64,000 bases of DNA from Mesorhizobium shangrilense (GTDB taxonomy: Bacteria; Pseudomonadota; Alphaproteobacteria; Rhizobiales; Rhizobiaceae), in NCBI RefSeq assembly GCF_028826155.1, contig NZ_JAQGPN010000003.1:124001-188000 (forward strand), in the 5' to 3' direction. Positions 25,877-33,753 of the stretch are shown here, one piece after another. The position numbers were made by a program, and so were the translations under genes. The stretch's first letter is position 1; each line of letters starts with the position of its first letter. The notes below the pieces were generated by a model, which worked only from the letters and a program-made list of their open reading frames with translations, did not search any database and was not told the origin of the DNA.

Positions 25877-26721
25877 AGCCTGCCCGATTCTCCTACGCAG
25901 CGCCGACATCGATGTCGGAGGCGCTGGCGCTTCTCGCCGAGTCGGAAGACGCCCGCGTCATTGCCGGCGGCCAGAGCCTCGCGCCGATGATGAACATGCG
26001 GCTTGCCCAGCCTGAATTGCTGGTCGACATCAACCGGATCGACGGGCTCTCAGGCGTGGGTCTCGACGCGGGTTCGCTGGTGATCGGAGCGATGACGCGT
26101 CATGCCGACCTGGCGGGCAACGCTCTGGTGAAGGCCCATGCTCCGGTGCTGGCCTACGCGGCTGGCACCATCGGGCACTATGCGATCCGGCAACGGGGCA
26201 CCATCGGCGGCAGCCTCGCTCATGCGGATCCCGCGGCGCAACTGCCTCTGGTCTGCATGCTTCTCGATGCGCGGATCGACGCAACCTCGTCGGAGGGTGT
26301 GCGGACGATCGAAGCCGCGGATCTCTTCGAGACGCTTTTCACCACGACGCTCGAGCCGTCGGAGATGATCACGTCGATCTGCGTTCCGCTGCTCGAGCCG
26401 GGACACGGGTGGGGTTTTCGCCTGTTCAACCGTCGCGCCGGCGACTTCGCGGAGGTCAGCGCGGCGGCGATTGTGTTCAACCGGGAAGGCGAGGCGGCTG
26501 TGCGGCTGGCGCTCGGCGCCATCGCGTCCGCGCCATTCCGCGCCGACGATCTGCTGCCCGAATTCGACCCGCAGGATGCAGGCTGGCCGACAAGGGCCGC
26601 AGCGATCGTTGCCGAAGCGGCTCCGATTGAGGACAACGCGCGGATGCCGGCCGATTACCGCCGTGAGGTGCTGCAGGCGCTGCTGGAAGACGTGTTGCGT
26701 GATGCGATGAGGCGGGCATGA
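25873..26721 (+). CDS. Molybdenum hydroxylase FAD-binding medium subunit (CoxM/XdhB-like)
   Basis: 282 aa flavoprotein subunit that would pass electrons from the iron-sulfur subunit to an acceptor. FAD-binding motifs are present: VIAGGQSLAPMMNMRLAQPELLVDINRI (about residues 30-57) and TIGGSLAHADPAAQLP (about 115-130). Overlaps both neighbours by four bases; the order medium-small-large is the one found in CO-dehydrogenase-type operons. Acts in the cytoplasm in a heterohexamer with the next two products. Confidence 0.93.
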   Translation: MKPARFSYAAPTSMSEALALLAESEDARVIAGGQSLAPMMNMRLAQPELLVDINRIDGLSGVGLDAGSLVIGAMTRHADLAGNALVKAHAPVLAYAAGTIGHYAIRQRGTIGGSLAHADPAAQLPLVCMLLDARIDATSSEGVRTIEAADLFETLFTTTLEPSEMITSICVPLLEPGHGWGFRLFNRRAGDFAEVSAAAIVFNREGEAAVRLALGAIASAPFRADDLLPEFDPQDAGWPTRAAAIVAEAAPIEDNARMPADYRREVLQALLEDVLRDAMRRA

Positions 26722-27224
26722 TTGTTGAAGCATACGAAAGGCTGCCCATCGCGCTGACGGTCAATGGTCGCAGCTACGATGTCACGGTCGAACCCCGGCG
26801 TCTCCTTTCCGACGTGCTTCGGGAGGATTGCGGGCTGACCGGAACCCATGTCGGCTGCGAGCATGGCGTGTGCGGGGCATGCACGGTTCTCATCGACGGC
26901 CGCCCCGCGCGCTCCTGCCTCACCTACGCCGTGCAGATGCAGGGCGCTTCGATCACCACGATCGAGCACCACGGCGCTTCGGGTGAACTGTCGGCGCTTC
27001 AGCAGGCGCTGCATGAGCGCCACGGGCTGCAGTGCGGGTTCTGCACGCCGGGCATCGTGATGACGATGCAGGCCTGGCTGGACGAGAATCCCGAGCCGAC
27101 CGAGGAAGGCGTCCGTGAAGCGCTTTCCGGCAACATCTGCCGCTGCACCGGATACCAGAACATCGTCGACGCCGTACTCGTCGCAGCCGGCAGGCAGGCG
27201 GACATGCGGAAGGCCGGGAAATGA
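26718..27224 (+). CDS. Molybdenum hydroxylase [2Fe-2S] small subunit (CoxS-like)
   Basis: 168 aa. The N-terminal plant-ferredoxin-type cluster motif is GCEHGVCGACTVLIDGRPARSC, and the C-terminal four-helix cluster motif is QCGFCTPGIVMTMQ...NICRCTGYQNIV. All eight cluster cysteines are in place. It wires the molybdenum centre to FAD. Translationally coupled on both sides. Confidence 0.95.
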   Translation: MIVEAYERLPIALTVNGRSYDVTVEPRRLLSDVLREDCGLTGTHVGCEHGVCGACTVLIDGRPARSCLTYAVQMQGASITTIEHHGASGELSALQQALHERHGLQCGFCTPGIVMTMQAWLDENPEPTEEGVREALSGNICRCTGYQNIVDAVLVAAGRQADMRKAGK

Positions 27225-29569
27225 GCAGTGCCGAGATCATTGGAAAGCCGTTGCTGCGGCGCGAGGATCGCCGGTTGCTTGTTGGGCAGGGGCGTTACCT
27301 TGACGATCTGGCCGTTCCCGGGGCGCTGCATGTCTGCTTTGTCCGCTCGCCCTACGCTCATGCAAGGATCGTTTCGATCGACGCAAGCGCGGCGGTGGAG
27401 ATTGAAGGCGTCGTTGGCGTCTTCACCGGCGTCGAACTCGCTGAGTGGACGACGCCGCTGCGCATGGCTCCGGCGATCGAGGGCCTGCTGCCCGTCGAGT
27501 CCACCGCACTGCCGCTCGACAAGGTGCTCTTCATTGGCGATCCCGTTGCCTGCGTCGTGGCCCGCGACCGGTACATCGCAGAGGATGCGGCGGCGCTGGT
27601 CGAGGTGGACTACGAGGCGCTCGAAGCCGCAGCCAGCTTCGATGCGGCGGTCGCCGACGGCGCTCCGCTGCTTTATGACGACGTTCCCGGCAATCTCGTG
27701 TCCCACCAGGCGTTCTCCAGCGGCGCTCCGGAGAACATCCTCGACACGGCGGAGATCGTCGTTGAAGCGGCGTTTCACCAGCACCGCGTCACCCATGCGC
27801 CGATGGAGACGCGTGGCTGCATAGCCGAGTGGGACGAGGGCCAGCAGCGCCTGACCTTCCGGCTGGGCAGTCAGGCTCCGCATCCGCTGCGGTCCCAGCT
27901 CGCCAGGCGGCTGATGCTGGAGGAATCCCAGGTTCGCATCATCTGCCCGGACATTGGCGGCGCCTTCGGCCAGAAGATCGCATTGCTGCGGGAAGAGCTG
28001 GTGGTGGCGGCGCTCTCGCGCCACCTGCGACGGCCGGTCCGCTGGCTCGAGGACCGCATGGAGAACCTGCTCGCTGCAGTTCACGCGCGGCAGGAGAGTT
28101 GCCGGACGCGCGCAGCCGTCTCCCCGGATGGCCGTATCCTGGCCCTCACGCTCAGCATGGACGTCGATTTCGGGGCCTACTGCTTCTATCCCGCCAACTA
28201 CATGGCGCGCGTCGTCGCGATGATCCTCACCGGGCCGTACCGCATTTCGAGCTACGGCTACGACGTCAAGGTTGCGCTGACCAACAAGTGCGGCAGCGGA
28301 CCCATGCGGGCGCCGATGGCGATCGCGTCATGGGTGATGGAGGGCACGATCGAGGCTATCGCCCGGCGTCTCGGACTGGATCCGGTGGCGGTGCGGCGGG
28401 TCAATCTGCTGCGGGATGCCGACTTGCCCTACGCCATGCAGACCGGCGAGGTGGCTGGGGACATCACGCCGGCCCAGTGCCTCGATCGGCTGCTTGCGGA
28501 TGCCGAGTACGACGCGTTCCGCAAGCGTCAGGCCGAGGATCGCGAGCGGGGCGTCTACCGCGGCCTTGGCCTGTGCTCCGTGGTCGAGCCGTCCACCTAT
28601 GGTTCCGCCTTCTACAAGGCTGCGGCTATCCCCGGCTCCGGCCATGAAGCCGGCTGGGTGAAGGTCGAGCCGAGCGGCGCGGTCAACGCATCCGTCGGCC
28701 TGATGGGATCAGGCCACGGCTACGAGACCGTCTTCGCCCAGGTCGTCGCGGAAGGGCTCGGGGTCGACGCGGAGACTGTCCGCATCCACATGGGCGATAC
28801 GGATGTTGCGCCCTATGGCATGGGCACGCGCGGGGCGAGGGGCGCCACCGCCGGCGGCAGCGTCCTGCTTCTGGCGGCCCAGGCGGTGCGGCGTAAGGCG
28901 TTGACCATCGCCGCGTCGATGCTGAACCTGAACACGGCGGATGAGCTGCAACTGCAAGCGGGACGCGTGCAACGCCGCCTCGCCGACCAGTGGAGCGACA
29001 CGGGCGTCACCCTCGCGTCGATTGCGCATGTCGCCTATCTCGATCCGTTGCGGTTGCCGGAAGGACTCGAACCCGGCCTGGAAGCGCACCGCGCCTACGA
29101 TCCGCCGCCGATGACCTACTCGAACGCGGCCCACGCTTGCGAGGTGCTGGTCGATGTCCGCACCGGAAAGGTGACCGTCGAGCGCCACACCGTCGTCGAG
29201 GATTGCGGCCGCGTTCTCAATCCGATGATCGTCGAAGGTCAGCAGCATGGCGCCATCGCCATGGGCCTCAGCGGCGCGCTGCTTGAAGAGGTCGTCTACG
29301 ACGAGGACGGCCAGAACCTTACCGGCAGCTTCGCGGACTACTCGATCGCGACGGCGGTCGAGATCCCGCCGATGCGCGTGATCAATCTCGGCAAGCCGAG
29401 CAGTTCCACGCCGATCGGCAGCAAGGGCATGTCGGAAGGCGGCGTGATGGGCGCCATCGGCGCCGTCACCAACGCCGTCAACGACGCCCTTGCTCCATTC
29501 GGCGTCGTCGCGGAAAGACTGCCTCTCAGCCCGCAATATCTTCGTTCTCTCCTCAGAGGAAAAACATGA
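27221..29569 (+). CDS. Molybdenum hydroxylase large subunit (CoxL/XdhA family), atypical active-site loop
   Basis: 782 aa molybdopterin-binding catalytic subunit, expected to hydroxylate a heterocycle or aldehyde using water. The family start GKPLLRREDRRLLVGQGRYLDD, the DIGGAFGQK segment (about residues 244-252) and the catalytic Glu739 in SKGMSEGGVMGA are present. At the place where form II enzymes carry AYRGAGRPE (and true CO dehydrogenases AYxCSFR), this protein has KCGSGPMRAPM (residues 356-366). Thus it is neither a CO dehydrogenase nor a standard form II enzyme by that motif. Substrate unknown; no XdhC/CoxF-type cofactor maturation gene is nearby. Coupled to the next gene by ATGA. Confidence 0.9.
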   Translation: MSSAEIIGKPLLRREDRRLLVGQGRYLDDLAVPGALHVCFVRSPYAHARIVSIDASAAVEIEGVVGVFTGVELAEWTTPLRMAPAIEGLLPVESTALPLDKVLFIGDPVACVVARDRYIAEDAAALVEVDYEALEAAASFDAAVADGAPLLYDDVPGNLVSHQAFSSGAPENILDTAEIVVEAAFHQHRVTHAPMETRGCIAEWDEGQQRLTFRLGSQAPHPLRSQLARRLMLEESQVRIICPDIGGAFGQKIALLREELVVAALSRHLRRPVRWLEDRMENLLAAVHARQESCRTRAAVSPDGRILALTLSMDVDFGAYCFYPANYMARVVAMILTGPYRISSYGYDVKVALTNKCGSGPMRAPMAIASWVMEGTIEAIARRLGLDPVAVRRVNLLRDADLPYAMQTGEVAGDITPAQCLDRLLADAEYDAFRKRQAEDRERGVYRGLGLCSVVEPSTYGSAFYKAAAIPGSGHEAGWVKVEPSGAVNASVGLMGSGHGYETVFAQVVAEGLGVDAETVRIHMGDTDVAPYGMGTRGARGATAGGSVLLLAAQAVRRKALTIAASMLNLNTADELQLQAGRVQRRLADQWSDTGVTLASIAHVAYLDPLRLPEGLEPGLEAHRAYDPPPMTYSNAAHACEVLVDVRTGKVTVERHTVVEDCGRVLNPMIVEGQQHGAIAMGLSGALLEEVVYDEDGQNLTGSFADYSIATAVEIPPMRVINLGKPSSSTPIGSKGMSEGGVMGAIGAVTNAVNDALAPFGVVAERLPLSPQYLRSLLRGKT

Positions 29570-30462
29570 GCTCGACCACGTCCGCTGAGAAGCAGACCAT
29601 TGCATTCATCGGCCTCGGCATCATGGGAGCGGCGATGGCCGCGAACCTGCTCAAGGCAGGCTTTCCGCTGCATGTCAGCACGCGCAGCCCCGAGAAGGCG
29701 GCGCTGCTGGTTGCCGCGGGCGCGGTTCTTCACGACACGGCCGGCGCCGCCGCGGCCGAGGCCGACGTGGTGATCACCATCGTCGGCCTGCCGAGCGACG
29801 TCGAAGACGTCTATTTCTCGCAAGGCGGCATCATCGAGCGCGCCAGGCCAGGCGCGCTGCTCATCGACATGACGACGTCCAGCCCCTCGCTCGCGACGCG
29901 TATCGCAGAGGCGGCGGCGCAGCGCGGACTCGACGCGCTCGATGCTCCGGTCTCCGGTGGCGACATCGGCGCGCGCGAAGGCCGCCTTTCGATCATGGTC
30001 GGTGGCGATGTCGAGGCGTTCGAGCGGGCAATGCCGGTCTTTGCCGCCATGGGCACGAACATCGCGCATCAGGGTCCGGCGGGCGCCGGCCAGCACACCA
30101 AGATGTGCAACCAGATCGTCATAGCCTCGACGATGCTGGGCGTGGCGGAGAGCGTGGCCTACGCGCGTGCGGCGGGCCTCGATGCGGCGAAAGTCCTCGG
30201 CTCGATCGGCACCGGCGCGGCAGGCGGCTTCCTGCTCAACGCATTGGGACCCAGGATGGTCGACGCCGACTATGCGCCCGGCTTCATGATCGAGCACTTC
30301 GCCAAGGACATGTCGATCGCGATCGCCGAGGCCGAAGCCTACGGCCTCGACCTCGTAGGGCTCAAGGCGTCCATACAGCAATATGGCCGACGGCTCGACG
30401 CGGGCGACGCCCGCGAGGGCACCCAGGCGGTCATCAAGTCCTACGACGCTCCAGGCCAATGA
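29566..30462 (+). CDS. NAD(P)-dependent beta-hydroxyacid dehydrogenase (3-hydroxyisobutyrate dehydrogenase/GarR family)
   Basis: 298 aa. The Rossmann fingerprint AFIGLGIMGAAMAANLLKAGF is at the start, followed by the substrate motif DAPVSGGDIGAREGRLSIMVGG and the catalytic-lysine segment GAGQHTKMCNQIVIA. These reversible enzymes convert beta-hydroxyacids such as 3-hydroxyisobutyrate, tartronate semialdehyde or serine-type compounds to semialdehydes. Four-base overlap with the molybdenum hydroxylase suggests it processes a product of that step. Exact substrate not readable. Confidence 0.9.
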   Translation: MSSTTSAEKQTIAFIGLGIMGAAMAANLLKAGFPLHVSTRSPEKAALLVAAGAVLHDTAGAAAAEADVVITIVGLPSDVEDVYFSQGGIIERARPGALLIDMTTSSPSLATRIAEAAAQRGLDALDAPVSGGDIGAREGRLSIMVGGDVEAFERAMPVFAAMGTNIAHQGPAGAGQHTKMCNQIVIASTMLGVAESVAYARAAGLDAAKVLGSIGTGAAGGFLLNALGPRMVDADYAPGFMIEHFAKDMSIAIAEAEAYGLDLVGLKASIQQYGRRLDAGDAREGTQAVIKSYDAPGQ

Positions 30463-30491
30463 GTCCCACCTGTCGGCGCAGCGGAGCCGCC

Positions 30492-31643
30492 ATGTCTGTC
30501 ACCGATGACATCGTCGAACTGGCCAGGCGCTGGAGGCAGGATCTCCACCGCCATCCCGAACTCGCATTCGAGGAGCACCGCACGAGCGCCTTCATAGCTT
30601 CGGTGCTCGGTGAATGCGGGATCGAATTGCGTCGCGGCTATGGGAAGACCGGCATCGTCGGCACACTGTCCAGGGGCCACTCGTCACGGGCCATTGCGAT
30701 CCGCGCCGACATGGACGCGCTTGCGATCATGGAGCAGACCGGGGCCGCACATGCCTCGACGGTTCCCGGCGTCATGCATGCCTGCGGGCACGACGGCCAC
30801 GTCTCGATGCTGCTTGCCGCAGCGAAGGCGGCCGCCGCGCGCACAGATCTCGACGGGACGGTTCACTTCATCTTCCAGCCTGCCGAAGAGGTGTATGGCG
30901 GCGCCCGGGTGATGATGGATGACGGCCTTTTCCGCGACATCTCGCCGGCATCGATCTATGCGCTGCACAACTGGCCGGGGCTGGAGCCGGGCCGGGTCGT
31001 CGCGCGCGACGGCGCCATGATGGCGGCTTTCGCGACCTTCCAGATCGATGTCGTCGGTCGTGGCGCGCATGGCGCGATGCCGCATGAAGGCGCCGACCCG
31101 GTGACGGCCGCCGGACAGCTGATCAGCGCGCTGCAGGCCATCACGGCGCGAAATGTCTCCCCGCTCCGTTCATCCGTGGTTTCGGTCACCCAGATGACCG
31201 GCGGCGACACCTACAACGTCATTCCCGAAAAAGTCTGCCTGCGCGGCACCACCCGCTGGTTCGACGCTCAGGTCGGCGATCTGATCGAGAGGCGGCTGGC
31301 CCACATCGCGACGCATGTCTGCGCCGCCCATGAGTGCGTGGCGCAGGTCCAGTACGACCGGCGCTATCCGGCGACGATCAACCACGCGGGCAGCGCGGAG
31401 GTGCTTCGGGCCGCAGCGACGGCGGCCGGCCTCGACGTGGTCGACGCCGATCCGAGCATGGCGTCCGAGGACTTCGCCTTCATGCTGGAGGAACGCAGCG
31501 GAGCCTATCTCTGGCTCGGCTCGCAACGCGACGGTGAAAACCCCGGCCTTCACTCTCCGAGGTTCGATTTCAACGATGCGGTTCTGGCCGACGGCATCGC
31601 ACTCTGGGATGGCCTCCTCACAATGGAACTGGGACAGGCCTAG
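30492..31643 (+). CDS. M20D-family amidohydrolase (hippurate/N-acyl-amino-acid hydrolase-like)
   Basis: 383 aa metal-dependent amidase. Starts at MSVTDDIVELARRWRQDLHRHPELAFEE; the longer open frame upstream overlaps the dehydrogenase gene and is a shadow. Metal-site motifs: IRADMDALAIMEQTG, MHACGHDGHVSMLLAAA, FIFQPAEEVYGGARVM and, near the end, SEDFAFMLEERSGAYLWLG. The central lid domain has GRGAHGAMPHEGADPV. Relatives cleave N-acyl, N-carbamoyl or indole-acyl amino acids. In this operon it may open an amide made after heterocycle hydroxylation. Confidence 0.9.
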   Translation: MSVTDDIVELARRWRQDLHRHPELAFEEHRTSAFIASVLGECGIELRRGYGKTGIVGTLSRGHSSRAIAIRADMDALAIMEQTGAAHASTVPGVMHACGHDGHVSMLLAAAKAAAARTDLDGTVHFIFQPAEEVYGGARVMMDDGLFRDISPASIYALHNWPGLEPGRVVARDGAMMAAFATFQIDVVGRGAHGAMPHEGADPVTAAGQLISALQAITARNVSPLRSSVVSVTQMTGGDTYNVIPEKVCLRGTTRWFDAQVGDLIERRLAHIATHVCAAHECVAQVQYDRRYPATINHAGSAEVLRAAATAAGLDVVDADPSMASEDFAFMLEERSGAYLWLGSQRDGENPGLHSPRFDFNDAVLADGIALWDGLLTMELGQA

Positions 31644-31684
31644 AGGGTCTCTCCCGCATTTCCCACAGGACAAGGGACACCGCC

Positions 31685-32155
31685 ATGGAGCTCAAAGGCG
31701 AACAACTCATTGCTGCCCCCCGGCACGTCGTCTGGGCGGCCATCAACGACCCGGACGTCCTGCGGGCGAGCATCCCGGGCTGCGAGGACCTCGAGGGCAG
31801 CGTCGACGACGGCTTCACCGCCAGGGTCGTCATCAAGATCGGACCGATCAAGGCCAGGTTCAGCGGGGCGGTCACCATCAGCGGCGTGAACGCGCCTGAA
31901 AGCTACCGGCTCTCGGGAGAAGGCAATGGCGGCATTGCGGGCTTTGCCAAGGGCGGAGCGGACGTCACCCTGGCCGAAGACGGCGACATGACGCGGCTGT
32001 CCTATCTGTGCACCGCGCAGATCGGAGGGAAGCTGGCGCAACTGGGTTCGCGGCTGATCGATTCGACGGCAAAGAAGCTCGCCGACACGTTTTTCCAGAA
32101 TCTTGCGGCCGAGATCTCGGCGAACCCCGTCAAAATCGCAGCGGCGCAAGGCTGA
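31685..32155 (+). CDS. CoxG-family SRPBCC protein
   Basis: 156 aa START-like domain with the family opening MELKGEQLIAAPRHVVWAAINDPDVLRASIPGCEDLE and later LSYLCTAQIGGKLAQLGSRLID. CoxG proteins accompany molybdenum hydroxylases; the best-studied example helps anchor CO dehydrogenase to the membrane. The usual C-terminal membrane anchor is missing here, since the protein ends just after the domain, so a soluble or assembly role is more likely. Last gene of the run that begins at 21471. Confidence 0.9.
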   Translation: MELKGEQLIAAPRHVVWAAINDPDVLRASIPGCEDLEGSVDDGFTARVVIKIGPIKARFSGAVTISGVNAPESYRLSGEGNGGIAGFAKGGADVTLAEDGDMTRLSYLCTAQIGGKLAQLGSRLIDSTAKKLADTFFQNLAAEISANPVKIAAAQG

Positions 32156-32353
32156 TCGGGCGGCCAACCGATGACGATCGTCCTCTTTTGAGGGCTTTGA
32201 CGCCCGTGCGGCGTAGAGCGCCGCCCATGCGACGCAGCGAACAGCCACTGAAACTTGCGGCCAGCCCGGCCGGCCGGTAAACGACCGTCCTCAGGCCATC
32301 GCCTCCGGCGATGGCGCGGGAACATTCGTCAAACCTCGTTCCGGAGGCCCTCG

Positions 32354-33238
32354 TTGAAAAAGTTCGTTCTCACCGTCACCTGCGCACGCACGCGGGGCAT
32401 CGTGGCGGCCATTGCAACCTTCCTTGCGAACAATGGCTGCAACATCACCGACGCCTCGCAGTTCGACGACGTGCAGACCGGCCGCTTCTTCATGCGGGTG
32501 AGCTTCGCGTCGGAGCAGGGCGTCGGGCTGGAGGCGCTTCTCGAGGGCTTTGCGGACGTCGCGCAGCCCTTCGGGATGGAGTGGGCCATCCATGACGAGG
32601 CGCAGCGCATGAAGGCGGTCGTGATGGTCTCGCGCTTCGGCCACTGCCTCAACGATCTGCTCTATCGCTGGCGGATCGGAGCGCTGCCCATCGACATCGT
32701 GGCCGTCATCTCCAATCACCTCGACTACCAGAAGGTGGTGGTCAACCACGACATCCCCTTCCACTACATCCGGGTGACGAAGGACAACAAGCCGGAGGCG
32801 GAGGCGCAGCAGATGCGCATCGTGGAGGACACCGGCGCCGAGCTCATCGTCCTCGCCCGCTACATGCAGGTGCTTTCCGACGAGATGTGCCGGAAGATGT
32901 CGGGACGCATCATCAACATCCACCACTCCTTCCTGCCGTCCTTCAAGGGCGCCAACCCGTACAAGCAGGCCTTCGAGCGCGGGGTCAAGCTGATCGGCGC
33001 CACGTCGCACTACGTGACGGCCGACCTCGACGAGGGGCCGATCATCGAGCAGGACGCGATCCGGGTCACCCACGCGCAGAGCGCGGACGACTATGTGAGC
33101 CTCGGCCGCGACGTGGAGAGCCAGGTTCTGGCGCGCGCCATCCACGCCCACATCCACCGGCGCGTGTTTCTCAACGGCGACAAGACGGTCGTGTTTCCCG
33201 CGTCGCCCGGCTCCTACGGTTCCGAGCGGATGGGATGA
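32354..33238 (+). CDS. purU: Formyltetrahydrofolate deformylase PurU
   Basis: 294 aa. Hydrolyses 10-formyl-THF to formate and THF, balancing one-carbon pools. It starts with TTG: GGAGG lies 6 bases upstream and the reading MKKFVLTVTCARTRGIVAAIATFL is the family N-terminus. An ACT domain fills about residues 1-80; the formyltransferase fold follows with the catalytic block NIHHSFLPSFKGANPYKQAF and the conserved Asp in DEGPIIEQD. It stands 198 bases after coxG with its own leader. PurU genes often neighbour catabolic genes that release formaldehyde or formyl groups, but a direct link here is unproven. Confidence 0.95.
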   Translation: MKKFVLTVTCARTRGIVAAIATFLANNGCNITDASQFDDVQTGRFFMRVSFASEQGVGLEALLEGFADVAQPFGMEWAIHDEAQRMKAVVMVSRFGHCLNDLLYRWRIGALPIDIVAVISNHLDYQKVVVNHDIPFHYIRVTKDNKPEAEAQQMRIVEDTGAELIVLARYMQVLSDEMCRKMSGRIINIHHSFLPSFKGANPYKQAFERGVKLIGATSHYVTADLDEGPIIEQDAIRVTHAQSADDYVSLGRDVESQVLARAIHAHIHRRVFLNGDKTVVFPASPGSYGSERMG

Positions 33239-33753
33239 TGTCGCGGCCTGCGCGGCATTCGCCCCAGGCTGCTCGGATGTTCCTCACCCGCGCGCGCCGG
33301 TTCACATCGAACCGGAAGTAGAGCCGCGCGGCGCGGCCAAGCAATGCGTCTTGCAGGCCGGCGTGATGCTGTTCATGCGGCGAAGCCCGCAAGTCCTTTG
33401 ACCGGGGATCGATGTTGCAGCATCGGCGAATGCTGTCGAGCAGCGCGCCGGTCAGGGTTTGGCGTGTCCGGGCAACAGGTCCTGCTACGAGCTCATCTTC
33501 GAGAAATGGCAGCCCCGCACCGCAAACCACCCTAACCGCAGCAATCACAAGCAGGCGTTCGTACAACGTTCAGGGCGATCGCTCATACGGACTGCCAATA
33601 AGGCTGTATGACAGCTTGACACCTTTTTTGTGTCTCCGTATTGGAGTCGCCAGTTTCGTCGCGCAGATACGGACGGCGAACCCACTGCCGAGAGGTTTGC
33701 CTTGCTCGTGAGTGCGAGTGGAGAAGCCTCCAGGTGGCCTAACGGAGGAATAT
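33239..33753. other. 515-base intergenic region before the peptide importer
   Basis: No credible gene. The left two thirds have no structure I can interpret. The right third carries the leader of the importer operon with a promoter-like pair of hexamers (annotated) and ends in a strong ribosome site (GGAGGAA, 6 bases before the ATG at 33754). A gapped sequence TGTATGACAGCTTGACA at 33605-33621 shares its outer bases with the GntR sites at 38975 and 41584 but is a weak match. Confidence 0.5.
33616..33644 (+). promoter_or_regulatory. Candidate promoter of the peptide importer operon
   Basis: A consensus TTGACA (33616-33621) is followed after 17 bases by TATTGG (33639-33644), a weak -10. It lies about 110 bases before the binding-protein start. 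The perfect -35 and correct spacing are the support; the -10 is poor. Confidence 0.35.

Noticed and set aside
27221..29569. Calling the molybdenum hydroxylase a carbon monoxide dehydrogenase because of CoxG and CoxMSL order
   Set aside because: The AYxCSFR active-site loop of true CO dehydrogenases is absent.
33605..33621. Third GntR operator before the peptide importer
   Set aside because: Only the outer TGTATG and ACA bases resemble the two good sites; symmetry is poor.
33344..33711. Small frames in the gap before the peptide importer
   Set aside because: No ribosome sites, no recognisable domains, composition unlike neighbouring genes.
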